From positions 436,702,639 through 436,766,638 of the forward strand of contig JAQMRL010000001.1 of assembly GCA_035578175.1 (NCBI GenBank): 64,000 nt of DNA. The letters run 5' to 3'. The translations under genes and the position numbers were made by a program. Position 1 is the first letter of the stretch. Every line of letters begins with the position of its first letter. Shown here one piece after another: positions 41,145 through 50,774 of this stretch. This DNA comes from Catonia carolina. Taxonomy: Eukaryota > Arthropoda > Insecta > Hemiptera > Achilidae. Below the pieces are notes generated by a model. The model made no database searches and was not told the origin of the DNA. It saw only the letters and a list, made by a program, of their open reading frames with translations.

Positions 41145-41842
41145 GGGGGTAGTCAACCCAGAAAATGAAAATCAAAACTACTGGATATAATTTATCGTTG
41201 TGTATTTTTAATGAAAGAGTAATTTACTAGTAATGATCTACCACTTGACCGTACCAAAAAATTAATTACAGCCCCTAATACAAGGTTGGGGGTGGAAAAG
41301 CGGGCTTCTACGGGGAATCGAATATATCAGGAACCAAGAAAGACATCGACATGATTCTTATACTAAAAAATACAGAAAATTGCTGTCTATTATTTGTTTT
41401 ATGCTCTTGTAATTATTTTTTCTTACAAGAATTAATTGAAGAAAAACCATATTTTCAAAAACATTTATTTTATGTATTCACAAATTATTTTATAACAAAG
41501 TCCCTATAAAGTTTTTTGTAATAAACATTCGACAGATAATAGAACATGAAATTATGAACATTTGAAAAAACAATTCATCCAAATATCTCCAATACAAACC
41601 GAAATATTTAATCCCAAGAATGTATAATCATGCAAAAACATATTTCCAGAAAACTTAAAAGTTAAAGGAATAATTTCACTCGCCTTGCTAGTGAGGTTTA
41701 TATTAAACAGACATTCTTATTACTTTTTGTCAATGTTCAGACAAAGTAAACACATGCTATGATTCGGAAAATTTTAAACTTCAAATACGTGAAAAAAATC
41801 GTAATTTAAAAAAAAAATCATCTTTTTGAGTTGACTACCCCC
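41145..41842. mobile_element. TTAA-type miniature element
   Basis: TTAA at 41141-41144 and 41843-41846; ends GGGGGTAGTCAACCCA and TGAGTTGACTACCCCC. The empty site in the other arm has a single TTAA in the same context. Confidence 0.87.
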
Positions 41843-41949
41843 TTAAATCTAAGAAATAGTAAAAGTTTTCAGTTTATTATTTACTGGTCATATTTATGTT
41901 TTTGTTTGTAATCATTTACAGTCAACAACAATAATTATTTTCCATTATT

Positions 41950-42345
41950 GTTGTTGTTTAGGTCATCAGCCTAAAGGCTGGTTTGAACCTCTAGAGGTTT
42001 TACTAAGTAAAACGAGGAGTGAGGTGGTTTACCATTGCCTTCCTCACTGAGAGGAAAAGTACGCTTATCAGCATGCCGGGCCCTCTGAAAAGCACATATT
42101 TTCCACTCTGCAAATGACACCTTCACTTCATTCACCACAGGGTCTGGCTGTATAATGAAATTCATTACTTTCAGAGGAGATAACTCTGATTAGTGTCACA
42201 ATACACCTCTACCTCTTCTGTTTTTAAATGATTCAGTCATTTAATTGGCTGACCATGTGATAAGAAACAGAACTATTTATTTTAGCCCTGCAACGAACAG
42301 ATTGAGTGTAAATAATTTGACACTCCACCTGTCTGTCATGGGCAG
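41950..42345 (-). mobile_element. SINE family 3 copy with target duplication and empty site
   Basis: Perfect 11 bp duplication TTTCCATTATT at 41939-41949 and 42346-42356. The inverted arm near 43950 has the unduplicated target. Confidence 0.92.
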
Positions 42346-42486
42346 TTTCCATTATTATAAAAGACAAATATTTCTTAGTAATATACATAAACATATAGCC
42401 TACAGTATATACATGTATATTATATATATATTTCATAATAAAATTGTAATATATTGAAACTATGTTAACCCATTTTTTAAAATCAT

Positions 42487-43820
42487 AGCACATGTTACGT
42501 CATATTCGTCACTAAATTATAGAACAGGTTTATACAAGTTTTAAACAGTTTTATCTTCTAAAAAAAATTTAATATTTAATATGTTGAGTTTGAATTGAGT
42601 AAGTATAATATATTGTATCCCCGATGATGGTGGAACCACCAAAATGTAGTCAGTAAAAATAAATAAATAAGATTAAATAAGAAGGAAATTAAAGCAGTAC
42701 AGTTTCGTGAAAACTCTTTAGTGATTGTCATTAAAAAAAGTAATAATCTAGAGCTTGTAATGAAACTAGCAAAAGTGATAAAATTTATTTATTGTACCCT
42801 TTCTGAGACTAGTATTAAACCAGCGCTTATAGCAGGATCAATATTGAAAGGGTTTATAAAGAAATATTTAAATTTATTTTGAAATAGATAATTATGAAAC
42901 AAAATTTTTATTCTCCTTTTGAGGAAGTACATTGACTATCAATACAGGTTAGTTATCAGTAAACACAAAAACGCCATAGAAAAAGAATACTGTATACATT
43001 GCATAAGTTAACAATAAAATGTTAGTAGATCCGACCAGGTACCTATTGAACTGCAGACTTCTAAATTAACAATCATCTACACCATTTACTTTGCTATACC
43101 AAGTCACCTTTAAACAGATCTTTATTTTATTTATTTTTATTCCCTGTTTATCGTACACGTTTCTCACAAATAGAATTAAGCTAAATCATTTGATTCAAGT
43201 AAACAAGATTCTATTCCATTGTTTGTCTCTGATTCATTTGATTACTGAACTTTCATTCCGGCTTACTGCCTTTTCTCTTGATTGTAACAAATTGATACTT
43301 CTCGGCTAAAAACTAAATCAATATACTGCAAGAACAAACAACTGTTCTAATACGATTTCACACTAGTTTAATCACGAAGGAAAATTTAATATACTAACCT
43401 ATAATTTTGTAGTTTATATTTTCTGCATAATACTATTACATTTTTAGTCGTAAATAAGGTCTTGATATAAAAAATAATAAAACTAAAATGTTAATTAAAA
43501 AAAACTGCTAACGTAATACTAACTCATCACAAAAATCCACAAAATTGATGAACGGGTGTTAAAATAATCGTACGTCAAGATCACAATCAAGTTCAATCGT
43601 ATCTTACGCAGGAGAAAAGTCAGATAAATTTCTGACTTTACTTTTAATTATTATTAAAAGACCAGAACTGTTGTAAACGGATGAAAGGAATTTTTACCAG
43701 TCTTCACCTGAATATGGATACAAAATTGAGAGTTTTGTGCTTCTGGATTATATGTTATTTTATGGTTTAAGCTAATGTCATGAATCTCTCTATAAAAACC
43801 TTGCCCTGATGGAGGAAAAT
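42487..43820. other. Centre of the large inverted duplication
   Basis: A+T-rich, no coding frame recognised. At 42616-42650 a damaged relative of the hammerhead motif occurs (CGATGATGGTGGAACCACCA, then AAA), followed by a stretch resembling the arm of those elements. Confidence 0.5.
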
Positions 43821-44106
43821 TGTTATGATTTTAACAAATGGGTTAACATAGTTTCAATATATTACAATTATTTTATTATGAAAAAAATATATAGACTATA
43901 CAATATGTTTATGTATATTACTGTACTAAGAAATATTTGTCTTTTATAATAATGGAAAATAATTGTTGTTTACTGTAAATGATCACAAACAAAAACATAA
44001 ATAGGCCTACGACAGTAAATAAGAAACTGGAAACTTTTACAATTTCTTAGAAATTTTAAAGGAATATTTCATTACATTAACCAAAAACAAATTGGTTAGT
44101 TATTAA

Positions 44107-44108
<2 letters not shown>
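43821..44108. repeat. Right arm of the large inverted duplication
   Basis: Inverted match to 40422-42486 minus its three insertions. It ends at the TA microsatellite. Confidence 0.85.

Positions 44109-44168
<60 letters not shown>
44109..44168. repeat. (TA)n microsatellite
   Basis: About 29 TA units in a row, adjoining the tail of a SINE. Confidence 0.95.
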
Positions 44169-44169
<1 letters not shown>

Positions 44170-44173
<4 letters not shown>

Positions 44174-44525
44174 TAAAATTCCTAATATGTGTACGTTGCA
44201 ATCTGTTCAATTCAGAACAATAAGCAACCCCATGACCCAATGAGATGAGGATGATGTGTATGACGTGTAAATGAGGTGTAGTCTTGTACAGACTCAGGCC
44301 GACCATTCCTGAGAGAGTATGGTTAATTGAACCCCAACCATCAAAGTACACCGGTAGCCACTGTCTAGCATTCAAATCCGTATAAAAGTAACTACCTTTA
44401 CTAGGATTTGAACCAGGAACCTACGTCTCCGAAAATCAGCTGTTAAACAGCTGATAATCAGCTGTTAAATCAGCTGTTAAACAGCTGCATTTGGCGACGA
44501 CTTTGCCTCTAGACCAACCCAAGTC
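44170..44525 (-). mobile_element. SINE family 2 copy with local expansion
   Basis: The family unit as at 20370-20699, but the CAGCTGTTAAACAGCTG palindrome near the head is expanded to several copies (44438-44487). The tail merges with the TA microsatellite. Confidence 0.82.
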
Positions 44526-44860
44526 TGCACAAAGATCCTACTCCGTTCTGTATGGCCTGCGCTACGAGAGTACAAAGATGCATCCTAAAAATTCTCTTAA
44601 TTCTTACCAAATTAGATAGGTTAGATCCGAGGTAGGCCTACCTACAGTTGAGCCGTTCTTAGTTTGCTCCTACTGTCAACAAACAAGAGCCACCTACTAC
44701 AGGGTGCACGCTAGAGTCCCCGACTTTACGGATCTCGTATTCCTATTAAGTTAACTATTTTTTAAATCATAAGTACTTAAAGTACGTACTAAAAACATCA
44801 GTCATGACATGATGTAGGCATAACATTTCATTTAGAAAAAAAATTAAAAAGTATTTTGTA

Positions 44861-45816
44861 ACGGGTGATTCAAAAAGAGCGCCGGTTTTTAAACGGCTGG
44901 TAAATTTTTGTTTATCGGTTGGCAACATTGTTAGACCTCATTTCTATTTCGGAGAACATTCCGATTGACGATTCAGTTGTAGTTTCTCTTGTTCGCAGTG
45001 TAGTACTCTCGCAGTCTGTGTCTAACCATAGAGAAGTTTACTATTGCACAACGAGTGTTAATCGTCAAAACATTTTACCAGAGTGGAGAGAGTTATGCGG
45101 CTACTGTCAGGCGACTTCGCGGTACTCTAGGACGTAATGAAGCACCGAATGAATCAACAGTTCGCAGGCCCATGAAAAAGTTTTTTGAGACGGGTTCAAC
45201 AGTCGACCTTAAAAGTTCTGGACGTCGTCGTTCTGGCCGAACTGAGCAGAACGTTGTGTTGGTTCGTGACAGTGTGGCTGTTAGCCCAGCAAAATCAATA
45301 CGTCGCCGTTCTCAACAATTGGGTTTACGATGTTCTTCTGTACGGAGAATTCTTCGGTACGATCTCCAATATCACCCGTATAAAATTCAGTTGACGCAAC
45401 ATTTGAAAGTGGCAGACCACCAGAAGAGACGACAGTTTGTTGACTGGGTATTGAGAAAACGGCAGGATGATGACACCTTCGCAAACAAAATTGACGCCTT
45501 GTGACTTTCATCTTTGGGGTCATCTGAAGTCATTGGTGTATGCCAATAAACCCCGAAACATCAATGACTTGGAGGAGGAAATTCGACGGGTTATCGGGCA
45601 AATGGAAGTCGAAACTTGTAGTGCAGTAATATCCTATTTCATGGACAGAGTTGATGCGTGCCAGCGCAGTAGAGGAGGACACATACATGACATCATTTTT
45701 CATACATGAAATCGGAAGGTAAGATGAACTTGTTGATGTATTTATTTTCAGTTTTTCAATAAAATAAATCTCTTAATTTGATATATCAAAACCGGCGCTC
45801 TTTTTGAATCACCCTA
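44861..45816 (+). mobile_element. DUF4817-type transposon with catalytic core deleted
   Basis: Inverted ends GGGTGATTCAAAAAGAGCGC on both strands; TA at 44859-44860 and 45817-45818. At 956 bp it lacks about a third of a full copy, all from the middle of the transposase. Confidence 0.92.
45058..45709 (+). pseudogene. DUF4817-type transposase, core-deleted
   Basis: The DNA-binding half is intact (IVKTFYQSGESYAATVRRLR, KKFFETGSTVD, SVRRILRYDLQYHPYKIQLT), running to VLRKRQDDDTFANKI. The frame then jumps to the end of the protein (LTPCDFHLWGHLKSLVYANK, NDLEEEIRRVI). The first and second catalytic aspartate blocks are gone; only the third remains, in another frame. A truncated protein that binds its own ends is conceivable. 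Confidence 0.88.
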
Positions 45817-45947
45817 TATTTAAATACTTTTGAAAGTATTTTGTTGTTACTTTTTAATCAGCGAGTACAAATTTTTTTATAATGCGCATGCTCAGTGACG
45901 TCATTATTTGTTTACATTAGGAGCAAACTAAGAGAGGCTTGACTTTA

Positions 45948-46518
45948 AATTTTATCTAAAATTTCAGATATTCTTTATTTTTTAAAGTGAAAATTATAGA
46001 TAGTTTAAAACTGTAAAGTTGTTATGTGAAAACACTTCAAAATTTTGCATTTAATTATGATATGATTTAACAAAATCTTAGTCATGCATATGAGGCTCTG
46101 TTCTCTCGATAATACAATAAGACGACTCCCTTCTAATTACACATTGAACTGCCGAGTGCTCGACACATCGAGGAAGAGAATGCTATGAATTCTCCTGTAG
46201 GAAGCACCGCAGTCTTGGATACTGGGTTCGCTACATCATCCAATCAGAAGACTTTATTTAATCGTATCAGCGGGTGAATTTCGACTTGATCCAACCAATA
46301 AGAGAAAGCAAGGTTAGTAGAGAAAGATTTTATTCTCTACTAACTTTGAGGAGAAAGAACCACTTTCATCGTACACCGGCAAGCTTCTTTGGCGTCCGCT
46401 CTACTAGTCATTACCGACTAAGATCCGTTTCAGTTGCTAAGATCAGATCAGTAAGCAGTTAATAGACCTACAGCTTTAAATAAGATGAAAAAAGAAAAAG
46501 TAATATAGGTAGGGCCTA
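45948..46518. other. Unrecognised stretch, partly promoter-like
   Basis: 46090-46460 is less A+T rich and includes a 62-codon plus frame (46274-46462) rich in R and S. It could be an LTR or a 5' exon; there is nothing to decide. Confidence 0.25.
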
Positions 46519-46859
46519 CAGTTCAGCCGTTGTTAGTTTGCTCCTACTGTCAACAAACAAAAGCCACCTACTACAGGGTGCACGCTAGAGTCTGCGACTT
46601 TACGGATGTCGTATTCCTATTAAGTTAACTATTTTTTAAATTATAAGTACTTAAAGTACTAAAAATATTAGTCATGATATGATGTAGGCTTAACAATTTA
46701 ATTTAGAAAAATACTTTTAAAAGTATTTTGTATTTAAATACTTTTGAAAGTATTTTGTTGTTACTTTTTAATCTGCGTGTGCACATTTTGATATAATGCG
46801 CATGCTCAGTGACGTCATTATTTGTTTACATTAGGAGCAAACTAAGAGAGGCTGGACTG
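46519..46859. mobile_element. TA-type miniature element, family C, uninterrupted copy
   Basis: TA at 46517-46518 and 46860-46861; ends CAGTTCAGCCGTTGTTAG and GAGAGGCTGGACTG. The centre contains TACTTTTAAAAGTATTTTGT; the homologous TA holds the DUF4817-type element in 44645-45945. Confidence 0.87.
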
Positions 46860-46861
46860 TA

Positions 46862-47349
46862 CCTAAATATTCTAAACTGTTAAATTTTATATTCCTCTGA
46901 GAACTGTAACTAATTAAAATTTTTATTTAAATATAATTCACAAGTTCTCTCTTCCTTAAAATTATATATTTTGTGTTTTTTCATTGTGGTCTTTTTCTTT
47001 TTTAAGTCTTAGACTTTTCAGTCTGTTATCAAACATTTAATCAAACATTTTTGACGGGCGGAATGTTAATTTTTATTTCTTTTTGTACTTAACAGCAACA
47101 TAAAGATTGTTTATCACTTAACTTATAATTGTAAAATAGATAATGTAGGCACTTTAGAAATAACATTTTGTAATGTTTTGTTTTCGACGTTTTTTCCCAT
47201 TGAATTTCCCGTTATTTATGAAATTAAAATCTAATTTGCAAGATTTCTGACTAACGAAAAGCAATCCTCAACTTATTTACAATTCTATTTAGATTCACAT
47301 TACTCTGTAGCACTGCAGCACTTGAAGTAAAATTATTTGAAAGGTCGAC
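46862..47349. other. A+T-rich, nothing recognised
   Basis: No frame or repeat border. Confidence 0.5.
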
Positions 47350-47408
47350 TATAGTTATTTAACTCACGAGAATGCCTTTGTTTTTAACGAGGGGTAAAGT
47401 AGGAAACA

Positions 47409-48875
47409 TGATCTGAAGTCAAAGAAATCATATGGTTTAGATAATATACCGGCAGAACTCTTGCAGGCACTGGACAACGATATTAAGTACAAACTATTTG
47501 TTCTTATGAATACTATCTACATCACTGGGAAAGTACCAGATGATTTCAAAGAAAGCCTTATGGTGCTTTTGCCAAAGAAGAACAAGGCAACAAGGTGCGA
47601 GGAGTATAGAACACTGAGTATCCTATCACATGCTTCTAAGATACTTACGGGTATAATATTGAGAAGAATTGAGGGTAAGGTTGATGCAAATCTCGCTGAG
47701 GATCAATTCGGCTTCAGGAAAAATAAGGGCACAAGGGAAGCAATAGTGTGTCTCAGAAATATTGTGGAGAAAAGCTTTCTGGTGAACAAACAGGTTTACG
47801 TTGCATTTGTGGATCTCCTCAAAGCATTTGATAGGGTGAATTGGAATGTTCTTATGAAGGTACTGAAAGATATCAAAATAGACTATAGAGATATAAGGAT
47901 TATAAGAGAGTTGTACAAAAATCAAATAGCATCATTAAAGATAGGTGAAGAGCAAAGGAAGGCTAATATAAAGAGAGGAGTAAGACAGGGCTGTTGTTTG
48001 TCATCATTATTGTTCAACATTTACATAGAGCAAGCTATCAATGAATGCAAAGAGTATTGCACTGGCATCAAGATAAATGGGGTAAGAATCCAGATGCTTC
48101 GTTTTGCAGATGATATAGCAATAGTGGCAGATGATAAACCAAGTATAGAAAGAGCACTAAACACCTTGCATGAAATACTGAGAAATAAATATGATATGGA
48201 GATCAATAAGGTAAAGACAGAAGTTATGGTCTGCTCAAAAGTTCCAGAGAATGTGTCCATTAAATTAGATAACACCGCCCTAAAGCAAGTTAAAATGTAT
48301 AAATATCTTGGAAGCATAATATCGGAAGATGGGAAGGATAAAATGGATATTAAAAGGCGTATTAGAGAAGCTAAAGCTATGTTTATTAGTAAACGGCAGC
48401 TGCTTTCCTCAAATAGTCTAAAGTTGGAAATAAGAAAGCGACTAATAAAGAGTTGCATTTGGAGTATAGCACTCTATGGGTCAGAAACGTGGACTATTGG
48501 GAAGGTCGAGGAAAAGGCTTTGAATGCATTTGAGGTGTGGTGCTGGAGGAGAATGCTCAAGATAAAATGGACTGACAGGATCACGAATGTAGAGGTTTTA
48601 CAAAGGGCAGAGGAAAGTAGATCTCTTTTGAAGCTTCTCGGGGGCAGACGACATTCTTATATTGGACACATAATAACACACAACGAATTTACGTTAAGCA
48701 TTCTTGAAGGTACAGTTAATGGACAAAGGGGTCGTGGAAGGCCCCGGCTACAGTATCTAAACCAAATTACAAAAGATCTGGGTGCTGAGAGCTATGCGCA
48801 ATGGAAGAGGGTGGCAATGGACAGAGCTAGATGGAGGGCTGCCAACCAATCTTACGATTGAGGTAGAAGAAGAAG
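47409..48875 (+). mobile_element. 5'-truncated LINE with target duplication
   Basis: A 13 bp duplication with one mismatch: AAAGTAGGAAACA at 47396-47408, AAAGTACGAAACA at 48876-48888. The 3' end is a short GAAGAAGAA tail. The target is the family B repeat, whose other copies have the uninterrupted sequence. Confidence 0.9.
47410..48861 (+). CDS. LINE reverse transcriptase, 5'-truncated but open
   Basis: An uninterrupted frame of 483 codons starts right at the insertion border, inside the RT fingers: SYGLDNIPAELL, VLLPKKNKATRCEEYR, LAEDQFGFRKNKGTREAI, DLLKAFDRVNW, GVRQGCCLSSLLFNIYIE, then the catalytic RFADDIAIVADD near residue 232. After this come KYLGSIISEDG, ALYGSETWTIG, FEVWCWRRMLKIKW, SYIGHIITHNE and RGRGRPRLQYL. 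The lineage is shared with fragments 56635-57290 and 58316-58936. The endonuclease is missing. The lack of stops suggests a young insertion. There is no start codon, so it is probably not translated. Confidence 0.88.
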   Translation, partial: DLKSKKSYGLDNIPAELLQALDNDIKYKLFVLMNTIYITGKVPDDFKESLMVLLPKKNKATRCEEYRTLSILSHASKILTGIILRRIEGKVDANLAEDQFGFRKNKGTREAIVCLRNIVEKSFLVNKQVYVAFVDLLKAFDRVNWNVLMKVLKDIKIDYRDIRIIRELYKNQIASLKIGEEQRKANIKRGVRQGCCLSSLLFNIYIEQAINECKEYCTGIKINGVRIQMLRFADDIAIVADDKPSIERALNTLHEILRNKYDMEINKVKTEVMVCSKVPENVSIKLDNTALKQVKMYKYLGSIISEDGKDKMDIKRRIREAKAMFISKRQLLSSNSLKLEIRKRLIKSCIWSIALYGSETWTIGKVEEKALNAFEVWCWRRMLKIKWTDRITNVEVLQRAEESRSLLKLLGGRRHSYIGHIITHNEFTLSILEGTVNGQRGRGRPRLQYLNQITKDLGAESYAQWKRVAMDRARWRAANQSYD

Positions 48876-49182
48876 AAAGTACGAAACACATTAGTGCGTA
48901 TGCGCGACTGCTTTGGTATCAGGTCACCCAACACAACAACACACACTATACCCAGAGCCCATACAGTATCGAAGAACCTTTGTAGGTTAACTGAACGAAT
49001 GCAATTGTTTATTACCGTAAACAGAAATGTCGGTTTCTTGAAAACATTGTCGGACTATTCACAGTGCTGAACGAAATTTAATACTATGCAATATAATGAA
49101 ATTTTGTGACTTTGAAGCTAAACAAAACTGCCTCTCCGTGTCTCAAATGGCCAAAAGCCATGAGCGAGTATCTAACTATTGT

Positions 49183-49507
49183 TGACCCACCGGGTTGGTC
49201 TAGAAGTAAAGTCGTCGCCAAAATCAGCTGTTTAACAGCTGATTTTCGGAGACGAAGGTTCCTGGTTCAAATCCTAGTAAAGGCAGTTACTTTTATACGG
49301 ATTTGAATACTAGACAGTGGTTACCGGTGTACTTTGATGGTTGGGGTTCAATTAACCATACTCTCTCAGGAATGGTCGGCCTCGGTCTGTACAAGACTAC
49401 ACCTCATTTACACGTCATACACATCATCCTCATCTCATTGGGTCATGGGGTTGCTTATTGTTCTAAATTGAACAGATTGCAACGTACACAAATTAGGAAT
49501 AAAAAAA
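49183..49507 (+). mobile_element. SINE family 2 copy with target duplication
   Basis: Perfect 9 bp duplication AACTATTGT at 49174-49182 and 49508-49516. Head GGTTGGTCTAGAAGTAAAGT (box A region) and GGTTCAAATCC (box B) fit a tRNA-derived promoter. The tail is a run of A. A frame runs through the body but its equivalent exists in all copies by descent, so I do not treat it as a gene. Confidence 0.9.
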
Positions 49508-49579
49508 AAACTATTGTAATGTTTCTCTTTTCGCAATTCGGAATATTAAGAAGGAAGTTAGAGACCGTGAAAAAGCTAA

Positions 49580-50024
49580 TTGAAGGGGATGGCAGAAGAA
49601 ATGCTGACCCACGAAATTTCCAGCATGATTTTTCTTAAATATTCTGTAAAAATAAAATGTACAACACGTTTTGAATAGGATGCTATATTTACGATAAAAA
49701 CCTAGATTAACAGAAAATAACAACTGTTCAACAAAACCATGATTTATATTTTTTTGTTTTTTTTGTTTTGGTTTAACGTCCGACAGTTTTGCAAATTGCT
49801 GCTAATGCAGACGGTGAAGGATGAAATTAATTTTTTGTAACGTATGAAAAAATGCCATGCCCGAGTGGGATTCGAGCCCAAGACCGCGTGATGAGAGGCG
49901 AGCACGTTACCAACATTGCCAACGCGGCCGGCCCATGATTTATAGATTTTAGTAAACATTTAAAATGACATTGCGTAAAATTATGTTGATGTAGGTTAGT
50001 ACTGTCTTCTCCCGACCCCTTCAA
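49580..50024. mobile_element. Miniature element, family D, containing a SINE
   Basis: Ends TTGAAGGGGATGG and CCCGACCCCTTCAA. Without the SINE it is about 250 bp and matches 58029-58289. Confidence 0.78.
49749..49932 (-). mobile_element. tRNA-derived SINE, family 1, with target duplication
   Basis: Perfect 12 bp duplication CCATGATTTATA at 49737-49748 and 49933-49944. On the minus strand: box A region TGTTGGTAACGTGC, box B GGCTCGAATCC, and a tail of A with one C. Copy 58029-58289 of the host repeat has no SINE here. Confidence 0.92.
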
Positions 50025-50248
50025 TTCTTCTTCATCAACAGTTCTTATTGACAACTGGAAAAAAACTGGAAATGGCCAGAATATAAAAATGCTTCATTGG
50101 ACAACTTTGATTGAAATGTGTATAGTAATTGCACGGTAATGAAATGTAGTGTCTCAATGTTGAAGTTGGCAGCACTGTCAGATTTTTTCTTCCCTTCCTC
50201 ACAACCCGTTCATACGCAAAAGGCATTCGCATGACTGAAGTATCTATA

Positions 50249-50774
50249 GTAAAATTTGTTTTAACTTTGACAAGTAGAATTCAAATTGGTGAACTCATTA
50301 CAGTTTGAATAGTAATTCACGGTTAATGAAAATGTTGATCCCCAGAAATGGATGGGCTAATTTATACTAATGCAACCTGTTTGTATATAGTAGACACAGA
50401 GATATTCCAGTTACTACTGTAATAGACAAAATTGTTTGTTCCTCACTATTCGAGGGTATTAATGAATGGGATTATCGCAGTGAAGCAAATTCATCCTAAA
50501 TTTAGAGGTACGATGATGATAACAAGGTTTATATCACACCACGTTGTCTTTCCCGCAAATCTTCAACCAAAAGTACAGTTTTATTACCATATAGATTGAT
50601 TTTAATATTATATCCATATCAAATTAAACCAATTGTTTTTCATTGATGTAAACAGAAACCTTTGTGTCAAATAATCTTTTGAAGTCGTTCAAATTTTATG
50701 TATATGTATGTATAACTTCCCTTTATTATATAAAGCCCCAGCCAAAATGACTGACTGACATAAATTCTAACCCC
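50249..50774. other. Spacer, nothing recognised
   Basis: A+T-rich, no element ends. Confidence 0.5.

Larger units (their letters stand above)
40422..42486. repeat. Left arm of a large inverted duplication
   Basis: Non-inserted parts of this arm (40422-40434, 41099-41140, 41847-41938, 42357-42486) match 43821-44108 in inverted order. The arm holds three insertions absent from the other: 40437-41096, 41145-41842 and 41950-42345. Confidence 0.85.
44645..45945. mobile_element. TA-type miniature element, family C, containing a transposon
   Basis: TA at 44643-44644 and 45946-45947; ends CAGTTGAGCCGTTCTTAG and GAGGCTTGACTT. Without 44861-45816 it is about 345 bp, like the copy at 46519-46859, which has the empty site. 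Confidence 0.85.
47350..50248 (+). mobile_element. Family B transposon copy with four nested insertions
   Basis: The outer ends are TATAGTTATTTAACTCACGA and, on the minus strand, TATAGATACTTCAGTCATGC. Between them the family B sequence is interrupted by a LINE (47409-48875), a SINE 2 (49183-49507) and a family D miniature element (49580-50024), which itself holds a SINE 1 (49749-49932). Transposase remnants are in plus orientation. Confidence 0.75.

Noticed and set aside
49303..49638. A repeated roughly 70-codon frame in several SINE family 2 copies
   Set aside because: It is preserved only because the copies share descent; it has different stops and frames in each copy and the unit has pol III-type boxes and A tails.
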